Shown here: one piece after another, positions 15,795 to 23,413 of the stretch
Layout: each line of letters starts with the position of its first letter
How positions within the stretch are numbered: the stretch's first letter is position 1
DNA from: an uncultured Chlorobiaceae bacterium
GTDB taxonomy: Bacteria > Bacteroidota > Chlorobiia > Chlorobiales > Chlorobiaceae
Direction: 5' to 3'
DNA length: 36,301 bases
Assembly: GCA_903824295.1 (NCBI GenBank)
Contig: CAIJWE010000117.1
Coordinates: 1 to 36,301, forward strand
Program-made: the position numbers and the translations under genes
Notes under the pieces: model-generated
Told to the model about the DNA's origin: nothing
Databases searched by the model: none
Seen by the model: only the letters and a program-made list of their open reading frames with translations

Positions 15795-18662
15795 ATGAGT
15801 TATACCCATAAACCAACGGTTATAGAAACGATAGCAGAAAAACTGCACCTCATTGCTGATCTCCACACGGAAGGGAGTGGTCCGGCAACGAAAAGTGCAA
15901 CTGTTGATGGTACCCAGGTGAACTGTCCGCCTCCCGATCAGTGGGATAATTGGGTGGAATATGATTCGAAAAGCTGGCCTGAGCGCAAGTCGAAAGAGTA
16001 TATGCTGATTCCGACCGCCTGTTTTAACTGTGAGGCTGGTTGCGGACTGCTCGCTTATGTTGATAAAGAGACCATGACGATGCGCAAGCTGGTCGGTAAT
16101 CCCTATCATCCTGCAAGTCGTGGAAGAAATTGTGCCAAAGGCCCCGCAACCCTTAACCAGATTGAGGATACCGACAGGGTGCTCTACCCGATGAAACGAT
16201 CGGGCAAGAGAGGTGGCGGCAAGTGGGACAGGGTAAGCTGGGACAGCGTGCTGGACGATATTGCCGGAAGAATGCGCAAGGCCATACAGGAGGGTCGCAA
16301 CAACGAAATTTCATACCATGTCGGTCGCCCCGGCCATGAAGGGTTCATGGAGTGGGTGCTCAGGGCATGGAATGTAGATGGTCATAACAGCCACACCAAT
16401 GTTTGTTCATCAGGAGCGCGTTTCGGCTACGCGATATGGGAAGGGCTTGATCGTCCTTCTCCTGATTATACCAATGCCAAGTTCATGCTTTTGGTCAGTG
16501 CTCACCTTGAGTCGGGACACTATTTTAACCCTCATGCCCAGCGTATTGTTGAGGCGAGAATGAAGGGTGCCAAACTTGCGGTGCTCGACCCTCGTCTTTC
16601 GAATACAGCGAGCATGTCGGATTACTGGATGCCAAGTTTTCCAGGCAGCGAGCCTGCGATTTTGCTTGCCATGGCCAAGGTGATTCTTGATGAAGGGATC
16701 TACAACCGCGACTACCTTGAAAACTGGGTGAACTGGAAAGAGTATCTGAAGCAGGATTACCCGAACACTCCTGTCACCTTTGAGAATTTCATTGAGGCAC
16801 TGAAAAAAGAGTACATCGCATATACGCCGGAGTATGCAGAAAAAGAGAGTGGCGTCAAGGCAGAAATGATTGTTGAGGTTGCCCGCAAAATAGGTGAGGC
16901 TGGTACGCAGTTTGCCACGCATGTATGGCGAAGCGCAAGCAGCGGGAACCTTGGTGGCTGGGCAGTGTCGCGCACCCTTCATTTCCTCAATGTTTTGACG
17001 GGCAGTGTTGGTACACCGGGCGGAACCTCGCCAAGTGCATGGAACAAATTCCACCCCGATGTTCATGCCAAGCCAAAACCACAGACTTACTGGAACACAC
17101 TCCAGTTGCCGGACGAGTATCCGCTTGCTCATTTTGAGCTGAGCTTTTTGCTGCCCCATTTTCTCAAAGAGGGTCGTGGCAAACTTGATGTCTACTTTAC
17201 CCGTGTGTTCAATCCGGTCTGGACCTATCCCGATGGATTTTCCTGGATTGAGGCGCTGGAGGATGAATCAAAAATCGGTCTTCATGCGGCGCTTACGCCA
17301 ACCTGGAGTGAAACTGCCTATTTTGCCGATTATGTGTTGCCGATGGGCCACTCTGCCGAGCGGCATGATATTATCAGTTATGAAACCCATGCTGGCAAAT
17401 GGATTGCTTTCCGTCAGCCGGTTCTTCGTGTTGCTCATGCAAAGATGGGCAAACCGGTGGAATATACCTGGCAGGCAAATGTTGGCGAAGTATGGGAAGA
17501 GGATGAATTCTGGATTGAGCTTACCTGGCGGATTGATCCTGATGGAAGCCTCGGCATAAAGCAGTACTGCATGTCGCCTTACCGTCCTGGTGAGAAGATC
17601 ACCATTGAGGAGTATTACCGCTATATCTTTGAGCGTGTGCCCGGGTTGCCGGAAAAGGCGGCCAAAGAGGGGTTGACGGCTCTGGGATATATGCAGAAGT
17701 ATGGAGCCTTTGAGGTTGAAACCAATGTCTACAAGGTCAATGAGAGAGTGCTGTCGCCGGCTGATTTTCAGGGCTCAACCGTGCAGCCGGAAACTGGCCT
17801 TATAACGAAAAATGGCAAGTCAATCGGTGTTCAGGTCAAGGGTGCAAATTGCACCGGATTTCCAACACCGTCGCGCAAGCAGGAGCTCTATTCACAGACG
17901 ATGGTCGACTGGAAGTGGCCTGAGTACCGCATCCCGGTCTACATCAAAAGCCATGTGCATCAGGAGATCATGAACCGGAGCAAGGGTGAGTTTGCGCTTG
18001 TCCCTACCTTCCGTCTTCCGGTGTTGATTCACTCTCGTTCCGGCAACGCCAAATGGCTTGCTGAGATTGCACATCGTAATCCAGTCTGGATCAATGCTTC
18101 AGACGCAAAGAGTCTCGGTTTTGAAGATGGTGTCCTCATTCGCGTGAATACCGATATCGGATTTTTCATTAACCGGGCATGGGTTACCGAGGGGATTCGT
18201 CCCGGCGTGGTTGCCTGCTCACATCACATTGGTCGCTGGCGTCGCGAGCAGGATCCGGCGGCTAACCGCTGGTCAACCAACCGTGTAGAGATCAAGCGTG
18301 AGGGTGGCGGAAAATGGAAAATGCGTGTTGATGAGGGTATTGAGCCCTATGAGAGCAGCGACGCGGATTCATCAAGAATTTTCTGGTCTGATGGCGGCGT
18401 ACACCAGAACATTACCTTTCCGGTACACCCCGATCCTATCAGCGGCATGCATTGCTGGCATCAGAAGGTGCGTATTGAGCGTGCGCATGAGGGTGATCGT
18501 TATGGTGACGTTTTTGTCGATACGGAGCGTTCACACCAGATTTACAAGGAGTGGCTTGCCATGACGAGGCCCGCACCGGGACCGGATGGACTCCGTCGCC
18601 CTCTCTGGATGGGGCGTCCCTTCAGGCCCGATGAAAAAACTTTCTATATTTCTAAACCATGA
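15795..18662 (+). CDS. soeA: Molybdopterin catalytic subunit, SoeA-like sulfite dehydrogenase
   Basis: This 955-residue enzyme belongs to the DMSO reductase superfamily and probably oxidises sulfite to sulfate in the cytoplasm. A [4Fe-4S] site is formed by Cys76-x2-Cys79-x3-Cys83 and Cys113 (ACFNCEAGCG...GRNCAKG). Cys204 in HTNVCSSGARFG is the likely molybdenum ligand. The C-terminal third has the usual molybdopterin dinucleotide-binding domain, with RLPVLIHSRSGNAKWL near residues 738-753. There is no twin-arginine signal, unlike periplasmic PsrA/PhsA, which favours a SoeA-type cytoplasmic enzyme. The gene begins 18 bases after soeBC and its stop overlaps the next start (ATGA), so the three are likely translated together. 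The substrate is inferred from family and context. Confidence 0.8.
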   Translation: MSYTHKPTVIETIAEKLHLIADLHTEGSGPATKSATVDGTQVNCPPPDQWDNWVEYDSKSWPERKSKEYMLIPTACFNCEAGCGLLAYVDKETMTMRKLVGNPYHPASRGRNCAKGPATLNQIEDTDRVLYPMKRSGKRGGGKWDRVSWDSVLDDIAGRMRKAIQEGRNNEISYHVGRPGHEGFMEWVLRAWNVDGHNSHTNVCSSGARFGYAIWEGLDRPSPDYTNAKFMLLVSAHLESGHYFNPHAQRIVEARMKGAKLAVLDPRLSNTASMSDYWMPSFPGSEPAILLAMAKVILDEGIYNRDYLENWVNWKEYLKQDYPNTPVTFENFIEALKKEYIAYTPEYAEKESGVKAEMIVEVARKIGEAGTQFATHVWRSASSGNLGGWAVSRTLHFLNVLTGSVGTPGGTSPSAWNKFHPDVHAKPKPQTYWNTLQLPDEYPLAHFELSFLLPHFLKEGRGKLDVYFTRVFNPVWTYPDGFSWIEALEDESKIGLHAALTPTWSETAYFADYVLPMGHSAERHDIISYETHAGKWIAFRQPVLRVAHAKMGKPVEYTWQANVGEVWEEDEFWIELTWRIDPDGSLGIKQYCMSPYRPGEKITIEEYYRYIFERVPGLPEKAAKEGLTALGYMQKYGAFEVETNVYKVNERVLSPADFQGSTVQPETGLITKNGKSIGVQVKGANCTGFPTPSRKQELYSQTMVDWKWPEYRIPVYIKSHVHQEIMNRSKGEFALVPTFRLPVLIHSRSGNAKWLAEIAHRNPVWINASDAKSLGFEDGVLIRVNTDIGFFINRAWVTEGIRPGVVACSHHIGRWRREQDPAANRWSTNRVEIKREGGGKWKMRVDEGIEPYESSDADSSRIFWSDGGVHQNITFPVHPDPISGMHCWHQKVRIERAHEGDRYGDVFVDTERSHQIYKEWLAMTRPAPGPDGLRRPLWMGRPFRPDEKTFYISKP

Positions 18663-19630
18663 GAGAAAGTGTGATGCATCAAAGATGTTATAGAACGATT
18701 GGCTCCATTTTTCTTTTGAGCGTACTCACGGGTCTGCTGCTTTTTTCTCCAGCAGTGGCCTTTGCAGTACAATCCCAGACTCCCGTACAGACGGAGTGGT
18801 GGGTTTGGGAAATTGCGCTCTTCGTTTTCTCTTTTTTTCTGGGCATTATCGCCGTTATTGCCGGAGTCGGAGGTGGAGTACTGTTTGTGCCCATCGTAAG
18901 CAGCTTTTTCCCTTTTCATATTGATTTTGTGCGGGGAGCTGGATTGCTTGTGGCGCTTTCCGGAGCGCTTTCAGCGGGCTCTCCCTTGCTGAAAAAGGGG
19001 CTGGCCAATCTCAAGCTTGCTCTTTCGATGGCGCTTATTGCCTCCGTCAGCTCAATAGCCGGTGCCATGGTCGGCCTTGCCATGCCGGAAAATGTGGTGC
19101 AGTTATCTCTTGGAGCGACCATTCTTGGTATTTCGGTGATCATGCTGCTTTCAAAAAATTCGGCCTATCCTGAAATAAAGGAGCCGGATACCCTGTCCAA
19201 AATATTGCACATCTATGGTATCTACTACGATGAACAGCTTAAAAAAGATGTCAGTTGGCAGATTCATCGTACCCCCATCGGCCTTTTGCTATTCATTGTC
19301 ATTGGATTCATGGCAGGAATGTTCGGGCTTGGCGCTGGCTGGGCAAATGTGCCGGTCTTCAACCTTGTGCTGGGTGCTCCGCTGAGAGTGTCGGTGGCCA
19401 CAAGCATTTTTGTGCTCTCTATCAATGATACTGCCGCGGCCTGGGTCTATCTGCACAAGGGTGCGGTTCTTCCTCTTATCGCAGTACCATCGGTCGCAGG
19501 CATGATGCTTGGTACAAAAATCGGAGCCAGACTGCTTACAAAGGTCCACACCCGTGTTGTGAGAAAGCTTGTCATCACCCTCCTTGCTGGTGCCGGATTG
19601 AGGGCTCTTTTAAAAGGATTCGGAATCTGA
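18659..19630 (+). CDS. TauE/SafE-family sulfite or anion exporter
   Basis: The 323-residue membrane protein has about eight hydrophobic helices in two halves. Each half carries a glycine-rich TauE/SafE motif: IAVIAGVGGGVLFVPIV near residue 66 and MAGMFGLGAGWANVPVFN near residue 222. The first 35 residues look like a cleavable or anchoring signal (VLTGLLLFSPAVAFAV). Members export sulfite, sulfoacetate or related organosulfur anions. It overlaps the soeA stop by four bases (ATGA); an alternative ATG is at 18674. The position directly after the sulfite dehydrogenase suggests sulfite as substrate, but direction and specificity are not readable from sequence. The DUF1634 gene following it is a common partner of this family. 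Confidence 0.82.
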   Translation: MRESVMHQRCYRTIGSIFLLSVLTGLLLFSPAVAFAVQSQTPVQTEWWVWEIALFVFSFFLGIIAVIAGVGGGVLFVPIVSSFFPFHIDFVRGAGLLVALSGALSAGSPLLKKGLANLKLALSMALIASVSSIAGAMVGLAMPENVVQLSLGATILGISVIMLLSKNSAYPEIKEPDTLSKILHIYGIYYDEQLKKDVSWQIHRTPIGLLLFIVIGFMAGMFGLGAGWANVPVFNLVLGAPLRVSVATSIFVLSINDTAAAWVYLHKGAVLPLIAVPSVAGMMLGTKIGARLLTKVHTRVVRKLVITLLAGAGLRALLKGFGI

Positions 19631-19643
19631 CGCTAACGACACT

Positions 19644-20057
19644 ATGAAACCAAAACTTCACGCAAACAGGATTCAGTTGACCTACGCCACGGTACTCTCC
19701 TGGACCTCTACCTTGGGAATTATCTTTATCGTAGCAGGCTATTTTGTTTATGTCTTTCAATTGCTTCCCTCCACGGTTTCTCCTGCAGAGGTCGCCATGC
19801 ATTGGAGTCTTCGGGCAGCAGAATTGCACAAGATTGTTCCGGTTCCTTCAGGATGGGATTGGATTTATCAATTGGGTCGAGGTGATGTTCTCAGCTATGC
19901 ATCTGTCGTCTATCTTTCATCGGTAACCATGCTCTGCCTTGCGGTTATCATTCCGCTTTTTTTGAAAGAAAAAGATATGATTTATGCGGTTATGACCTTG
20001 CTTCAGGTGCTGGTACTTGTTTTTGCCGCAGCGGGAATCGTCTCCGGTGGCCATTGA
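19644..20057 (+). CDS. DUF1634 membrane protein, TauE/SafE partner
   Basis: This is a small membrane protein of 137 residues with three hydrophobic segments at about 18-42, 82-104 and 113-134, and a periplasmic or cytoplasmic loop containing SGWDWIYQLGRGDVLSYASV. The pattern and the neighbouring TauE/SafE gene, 13 bases upstream, match DUF1634, whose genes often follow this exporter family. It probably assists or regulates the exporter. No catalytic motif is seen, and the biochemical role is not established. Confidence 0.75.
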   Translation: MKPKLHANRIQLTYATVLSWTSTLGIIFIVAGYFVYVFQLLPSTVSPAEVAMHWSLRAAELHKIVPVPSGWDWIYQLGRGDVLSYASVVYLSSVTMLCLAVIIPLFLKEKDMIYAVMTLLQVLVLVFAAAGIVSGGH

Positions 20058-20142
20058 AGAGAGCATATCCGGCCACTTGTTTTGCACGGAATATTTTTAC
20101 TGTCTGTTTTTCAGAAAAGCGTAATCGGGAAATTAAAAAGTT

Positions 20143-20652
20143 ATGTCTGATACAAAAAAACTTGCAATCATTGCATCCCAGGGAACACTCGACTGGGGAT
20201 ATCCTCCGTTCATTCTGGCCTCAACTGCTGCGGCCATGGATATGGAAGCGGTTATTTTCTTCACTTTTTATGGTCTTCCATTGCTTAAAAAGGAGATTGA
20301 TGCCAAAGTCTCTCCTCACAGTAACCCGGCCATGCCAATGAAAATGCCCTTTGGCAGCAAGGATTTTCAGTCAATCAACTGGCCCATTCCGAATGCTATC
20401 TCCGGCAATGTTCCCGGTTTCGACAACATGGCAACCATGTTGATGAAGGAGACTTTCAAAAAGAAAGGCGTTGCCACCATTGAGCAACTTCGTGGCATGT
20501 GTCAGGAGTTTGGTGTTCGCTTTATTGCCTGCCAGATGACCATGGAGGTTTTCGGGTTTGAAAAGGAGGAGTTCATTGACGGTGTTGAATATGGTGGCGC
20601 GGCAACCTTTCTTGAGTATGCTGCCGACGCTGATATCTCGCTTTTTATCTGA
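20143..20652 (+). CDS. dsrE2: DsrE2-like sulfur-carrier protein
   Basis: DsrE2 proteins take part in sulfane-sulfur transfer together with TusA and rhodanese. The 169-residue protein has the family layout: a KLAIIASQGTLDWGYPPFILASTAAAMD opening, a hydrophobic stretch around residues 24-45, a FTFYGLPLLKK turn and a conserved cysteine region with Cys120 (RGMC) and Cys130 (FIACQMTMEVFGF). These are probably the sulfur-binding residues. The C-terminus is GAATFLEYAADADISLFI. It is the first gene of a dsrE2-rhodanese-tusA trio located between the sulfite exporter and dsrN. The hydrophobic stretch may give membrane association, as proposed for some DsrE2 forms. Confidence 0.85.
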   Translation: MSDTKKLAIIASQGTLDWGYPPFILASTAAAMDMEAVIFFTFYGLPLLKKEIDAKVSPHSNPAMPMKMPFGSKDFQSINWPIPNAISGNVPGFDNMATMLMKETFKKKGVATIEQLRGMCQEFGVRFIACQMTMEVFGFEKEEFIDGVEYGGAATFLEYAADADISLFI

Positions 20653-20670
20653 CAGAAAAGGGTTCTGATC

Positions 20671-21156
20671 ATGCTGAGTTACAGAGAGCTTGTCAAGAAT
20701 TGTTTGCCTGGGGTTAAAGAGATTATGCCGTGGGATCTTGTTGAACGCATGAAGGAGAATTCAGATTTGCTTATTCTTGATGTGCGTGAGCCTTATGAAT
20801 TTGATACCCTGCATATCAAGGGCTCCATCAATGTTCCAAGGGGCATTCTGGAATCTGCTTGTGAATGGGATTATGAGGATACTGTGCCGGAATTGGTGCA
20901 AGCAAGGATGCGTGAAATTGTTGTGGTTTGCCGATCAGGTTCCCGCAGTGCTCTTGCCGTCCAATCCATGCAGTGGCTCGGCTATGAACATGCTTTTTCG
21001 CTGCGGACAGGGTTGAGAGGATGGAATGATTATGAAGAACGCCTTTGGAGCAGTGCCGGTGCTCTTGTAGACGAGGAGGTGGCGGACGATTATTTTACGG
21101 TAAAGCTGCGACCGGAGCAAATGGCTCCGAGGTCCAACCAGAGAGATTTGAAGTAA
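20671..21156 (+). CDS. rhd: Rhodanese-domain sulfurtransferase
   Basis: The single rhodanese domain of this 161-residue protein has the landmarks LILDVREPYEFDTLHIKGSINVPRG (residues 34-58) and the active-site loop CRSGSRSA with Cys87 as the persulfide carrier. An N-terminal 30-residue helix and a 30-residue charged C-terminal tail flank the domain. It lies 18 bases after dsrE2 and 23 bases before tusA. In such trios the rhodanese loads TusA with sulfane sulfur from low-molecular-weight persulfides or thiosulfate. No signal peptide is present, so it is cytoplasmic. Confidence 0.9.
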   Translation: MLSYRELVKNCLPGVKEIMPWDLVERMKENSDLLILDVREPYEFDTLHIKGSINVPRGILESACEWDYEDTVPELVQARMREIVVVCRSGSRSALAVQSMQWLGYEHAFSLRTGLRGWNDYEERLWSSAGALVDEEVADDYFTVKLRPEQMAPRSNQRDLK

Positions 21157-21179
21157 TAACATATTATCAGGAGTTTTTT

Positions 21180-21416
21180 ATGAGTGAAATAGCGAGCAAC
21201 CTTGAGCTGAATTGTGAAGGTTTGAATTGTCCCTTACCGATTTTGAAAACCAAAAAAGCGATTGATTCACTGAACAGTGGCGAGATATTGAAAATGATTG
21301 CGACCGATCCCGGATCAGTCAATGACATGGCTTCATGGGCAAACCGTACCGGCCATGAACTTGTCGCTCATACGGAATCAGCCGGTGTTCATACCTTTTT
21401 TATCAAGAAAAAGTAA
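21180..21416 (+). CDS. tusA: TusA-family sulfur carrier
   Basis: TusA carries persulfide sulfur on a single cysteine and donates it to DsrE-type acceptors. This 78-residue protein has the defining motif LNCPLPILKTKKA with Cys17 as carrier, a second cysteine at 12 (NCEG) and the DPGSVNDMASWANRTGH segment of the SirA-like fold. Start 21180 follows a CAGGAG ribosome site. It closes the dsrE2-rhd-tusA trio, 33 bases before dsrN, which fits delivery of sulfur to DsrEFH and DsrC encoded downstream. Confidence 0.93.
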   Translation: MSEIASNLELNCEGLNCPLPILKTKKAIDSLNSGEILKMIATDPGSVNDMASWANRTGHELVAHTESAGVHTFFIKKK

Positions 21417-21449
21417 ATCATTGATGAAGCCGCACCGGGCGGAGGTGAA

Positions 21450-22862
21450 ATGGAGGTAGTAAAGGTGCCTCGTTTGATGCTATCTGCGCCCCACAAGAGT
21501 TCAGGGAAGACAACGGTCACTCTTGCTCTCTTGCGATATTTTGCGGATCAGGGCTTTGCGGTAAGCAGTTTCAAGAAAGGGCCGGATTATATCGACCCCG
21601 AGTGGCACAGGTTGGCCAGTAGAGCAGAGTGCTCCAATCTCGACCCCTGGCTGATGGGAAGAGAGGCATGTATTGCATTGTTTCAGGCAAAGAGCGCTGG
21701 CAAAAGTGCAAGCCTCGCTCTCATAGAAGGCAATCATGGGCTGCACGACGGAATCTCTCTTGATGGTTCTGACAGCAGTGCAGCAGTTGCCCAAATGCTT
21801 GAAGCTCCGGTGGTGCTGGTGGTTGACAGCCGAAAAATGAACAGGGGGATCGCAGCACTGGTTATGGGTATGCAGGCGATGACACCCAGGGCGGATATCA
21901 GGGGAGTGATACTCAATCAGGTAAAAAGTTTGCGGCATGCAGAAAAGCAGACGCAGGCGATTGAACATTATTGCGGAGTGCCAGTCCTTGGAGCGATTCC
22001 TCATGATCCGGAGTTGCTTCTTGCCGAAAGGCACCTTGGCTTGACAACTGTGGCTGAAACGGCCGAGGCTGAAAAATTTATTCAGGCTGCGGCAGAGAAG
22101 GTTGGGCGTTATTGTGACATGGCCGCTCTCCTTGCCCTCTTTCATGAGGCACCCCCGATGGAGGTGCGCAGGCAAGGGAGTTTTGGGAAGCATGTTGCGG
22201 CAAGAGTAAAGATCGGGGTATTCATGGATGCAGCCTTCTGTTTTTACTATCCGGAAAATCTCGAAGCATTGAGGAACAACGGCGCAGAGATCTGTTTCAT
22301 TAACACCTTTCAGGAGAGTTCATTGCCTGATGTTGATGCACTCTATCTCGGCGGTGGTTTTCCAGAATCGTTCTTTGAAGTCTTGAGTTCAAACAAGGGA
22401 TTGTTGGGTGATGTCCGTGAAAAAATTGAGGGAGATATGCCCGTATACGCTGAGTGCGGGGGGTTGATTTACCTTTGCCAACATGCCACATGGAAAGGGA
22501 AACGCTATCAACTGGCAGGTGTTCTGCCCTTTGAAATCAGCTTTGGCCAAACTCCTGCTGGGCATGGATATGTTGATTTGAAAAGCAGGGAAGATTCACC
22601 CTGGTTCAGGAAAGGGGAGTGTGTCAAGGCCCATGAATTTCATTATTCACGGGTGCTTTTGCCGACTGTTGATCACTCCTTTCAGTTTGACGTTATTCGG
22701 GGGTATGGAATAACCGGAAAAAGTGATGGGGCGCTGTATCGGAATGTGTTTGCATCGTTTGCGCACCTGCACGCTCTGGCCAACCCTCTTTGGGCTGAAA
22801 CATTCGTCTCACTGGCCTCTGCATATAAAGCCCGTGAGCAGAGACATAGTGGTTTGTTGTAA
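21450..22862 (+). CDS. dsrN: DsrN siroheme amidase (cobyrinate a,c-diamide synthase family)
   Basis: DsrN amidates siroheme to the siro(heme)amide used by dissimilatory sulfite reductase. The 470-residue protein is CbiA/CobB-like. It has an ATP-binding domain with SAPHKSSGKTT at residues 12-22 and KKGPDYIDP at 42-50. A type I glutamine amidotransferase domain follows from about 253, with YLGGGFPE, nucleophile Cys336 in YAECGGLIYL and a late histidine region SFAHLHALANP (His439, His441). The family alone would also allow a cobalamin enzyme, but its place directly before dsrCAB indicates DsrN. The 160-base gap to dsrC has its own promoter-like elements, so the following genes are probably also transcribed separately. 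Confidence 0.85.
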   Translation: MEVVKVPRLMLSAPHKSSGKTTVTLALLRYFADQGFAVSSFKKGPDYIDPEWHRLASRAECSNLDPWLMGREACIALFQAKSAGKSASLALIEGNHGLHDGISLDGSDSSAAVAQMLEAPVVLVVDSRKMNRGIAALVMGMQAMTPRADIRGVILNQVKSLRHAEKQTQAIEHYCGVPVLGAIPHDPELLLAERHLGLTTVAETAEAEKFIQAAAEKVGRYCDMAALLALFHEAPPMEVRRQGSFGKHVAARVKIGVFMDAAFCFYYPENLEALRNNGAEICFINTFQESSLPDVDALYLGGGFPESFFEVLSSNKGLLGDVREKIEGDMPVYAECGGLIYLCQHATWKGKRYQLAGVLPFEISFGQTPAGHGYVDLKSREDSPWFRKGECVKAHEFHYSRVLLPTVDHSFQFDVIRGYGITGKSDGALYRNVFASFAHLHALANPLWAETFVSLASAYKAREQRHSGLL

Positions 22863-22984
22863 AAAAAATTCCGGAATTTGAAGTCTGGTGTGTAAATTCG
22901 TGATCGTCAGTGCGTGTAATTGTAACGCTCTTTCGCTATCGTTTCCATCTCACCCTTCTGTTGAAGTTTAAATAGACGTAACTC

Positions 22985-22999
22985 ACAATATAATATTGT
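22985..22999. promoter_or_regulatory. Palindrome overlapping a TATAAT box before dsrC
   Basis: ACAATAT-A-ATATTGT is a perfect 7-1-7 inverted repeat 23 bases before the dsrC start codon. It contains a consensus -10 hexamer, TATAAT, at 22989-22994. A regulator bound here would block the promoter. No matching -35 box at standard spacing was found. Another palindrome, AAATTCCGGAATTT (22866-22879), sits right after dsrN. Confidence 0.4.
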
Positions 23000-23022
23000 A
23001 TTAACCAGTAAAGGAGCAAATT

Positions 23023-23358
23023 ATGCCGATTGAAGTCAATGGTGTCCGTTATGAAACCGATGAGAATGGATATCTCGTGAATCTCGAAGACTGGACAGAG
23101 GATATCGCCAAGGTGCTGGCAGTGGGTGAGGAGATTGAAATGACTGAAGCGCATTGGGATCTCATCAACTTTCTCAGAGGCTATTATGAGGAGTATCAGA
23201 TTGCCCCTGCTGTAAAGGTACTTACCAAGGCTATTGCCAACGAAAAGGATATGGACAAAAAAGCGGCATCCGAATTTTTGTACGGGCTTTTTCCAAAAGG
23301 ACCAGGTTTGCAGGCCTGTAAAATTGCGGGATTGCCAAAACCTACGGGTTGCGTTTAA
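23023..23358 (+). CDS. dsrC: DsrC sulfur carrier
   Basis: DsrC carries sulfur as a trisulfide or persulfide between DsrEFH, DsrAB and the DsrMKJOP complex. The 111-residue protein has the flexible C-terminal arm with both functional cysteines, Cys99 and penultimate Cys110, ten residues apart (ACKIAGLPKPTGCV). This distinguishes true DsrC from TusE and other single-cysteine relatives. AAAGGAG is well placed before the ATG. It has its own promoter-like region upstream and is followed by a 50-base gap to dsrA, consistent with high expression. Confidence 0.96.
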   Translation: MPIEVNGVRYETDENGYLVNLEDWTEDIAKVLAVGEEIEMTEAHWDLINFLRGYYEEYQIAPAVKVLTKAIANEKDMDKKAASEFLYGLFPKGPGLQACKIAGLPKPTGCV

Positions 23359-23413
23359 TGGACGGAGAGAGGTTTGCTGATCCCAATTTTACTGTGAATC
23401 AAAGGAGGTCATG

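Noticed and set aside
21450-22862. Reading dsrN as a cobalamin-pathway cbiA/cobB gene
   Set aside because: The fold is the same, but the position directly before dsrCAB and away from cobalamin genes fits siroheme amidation better.
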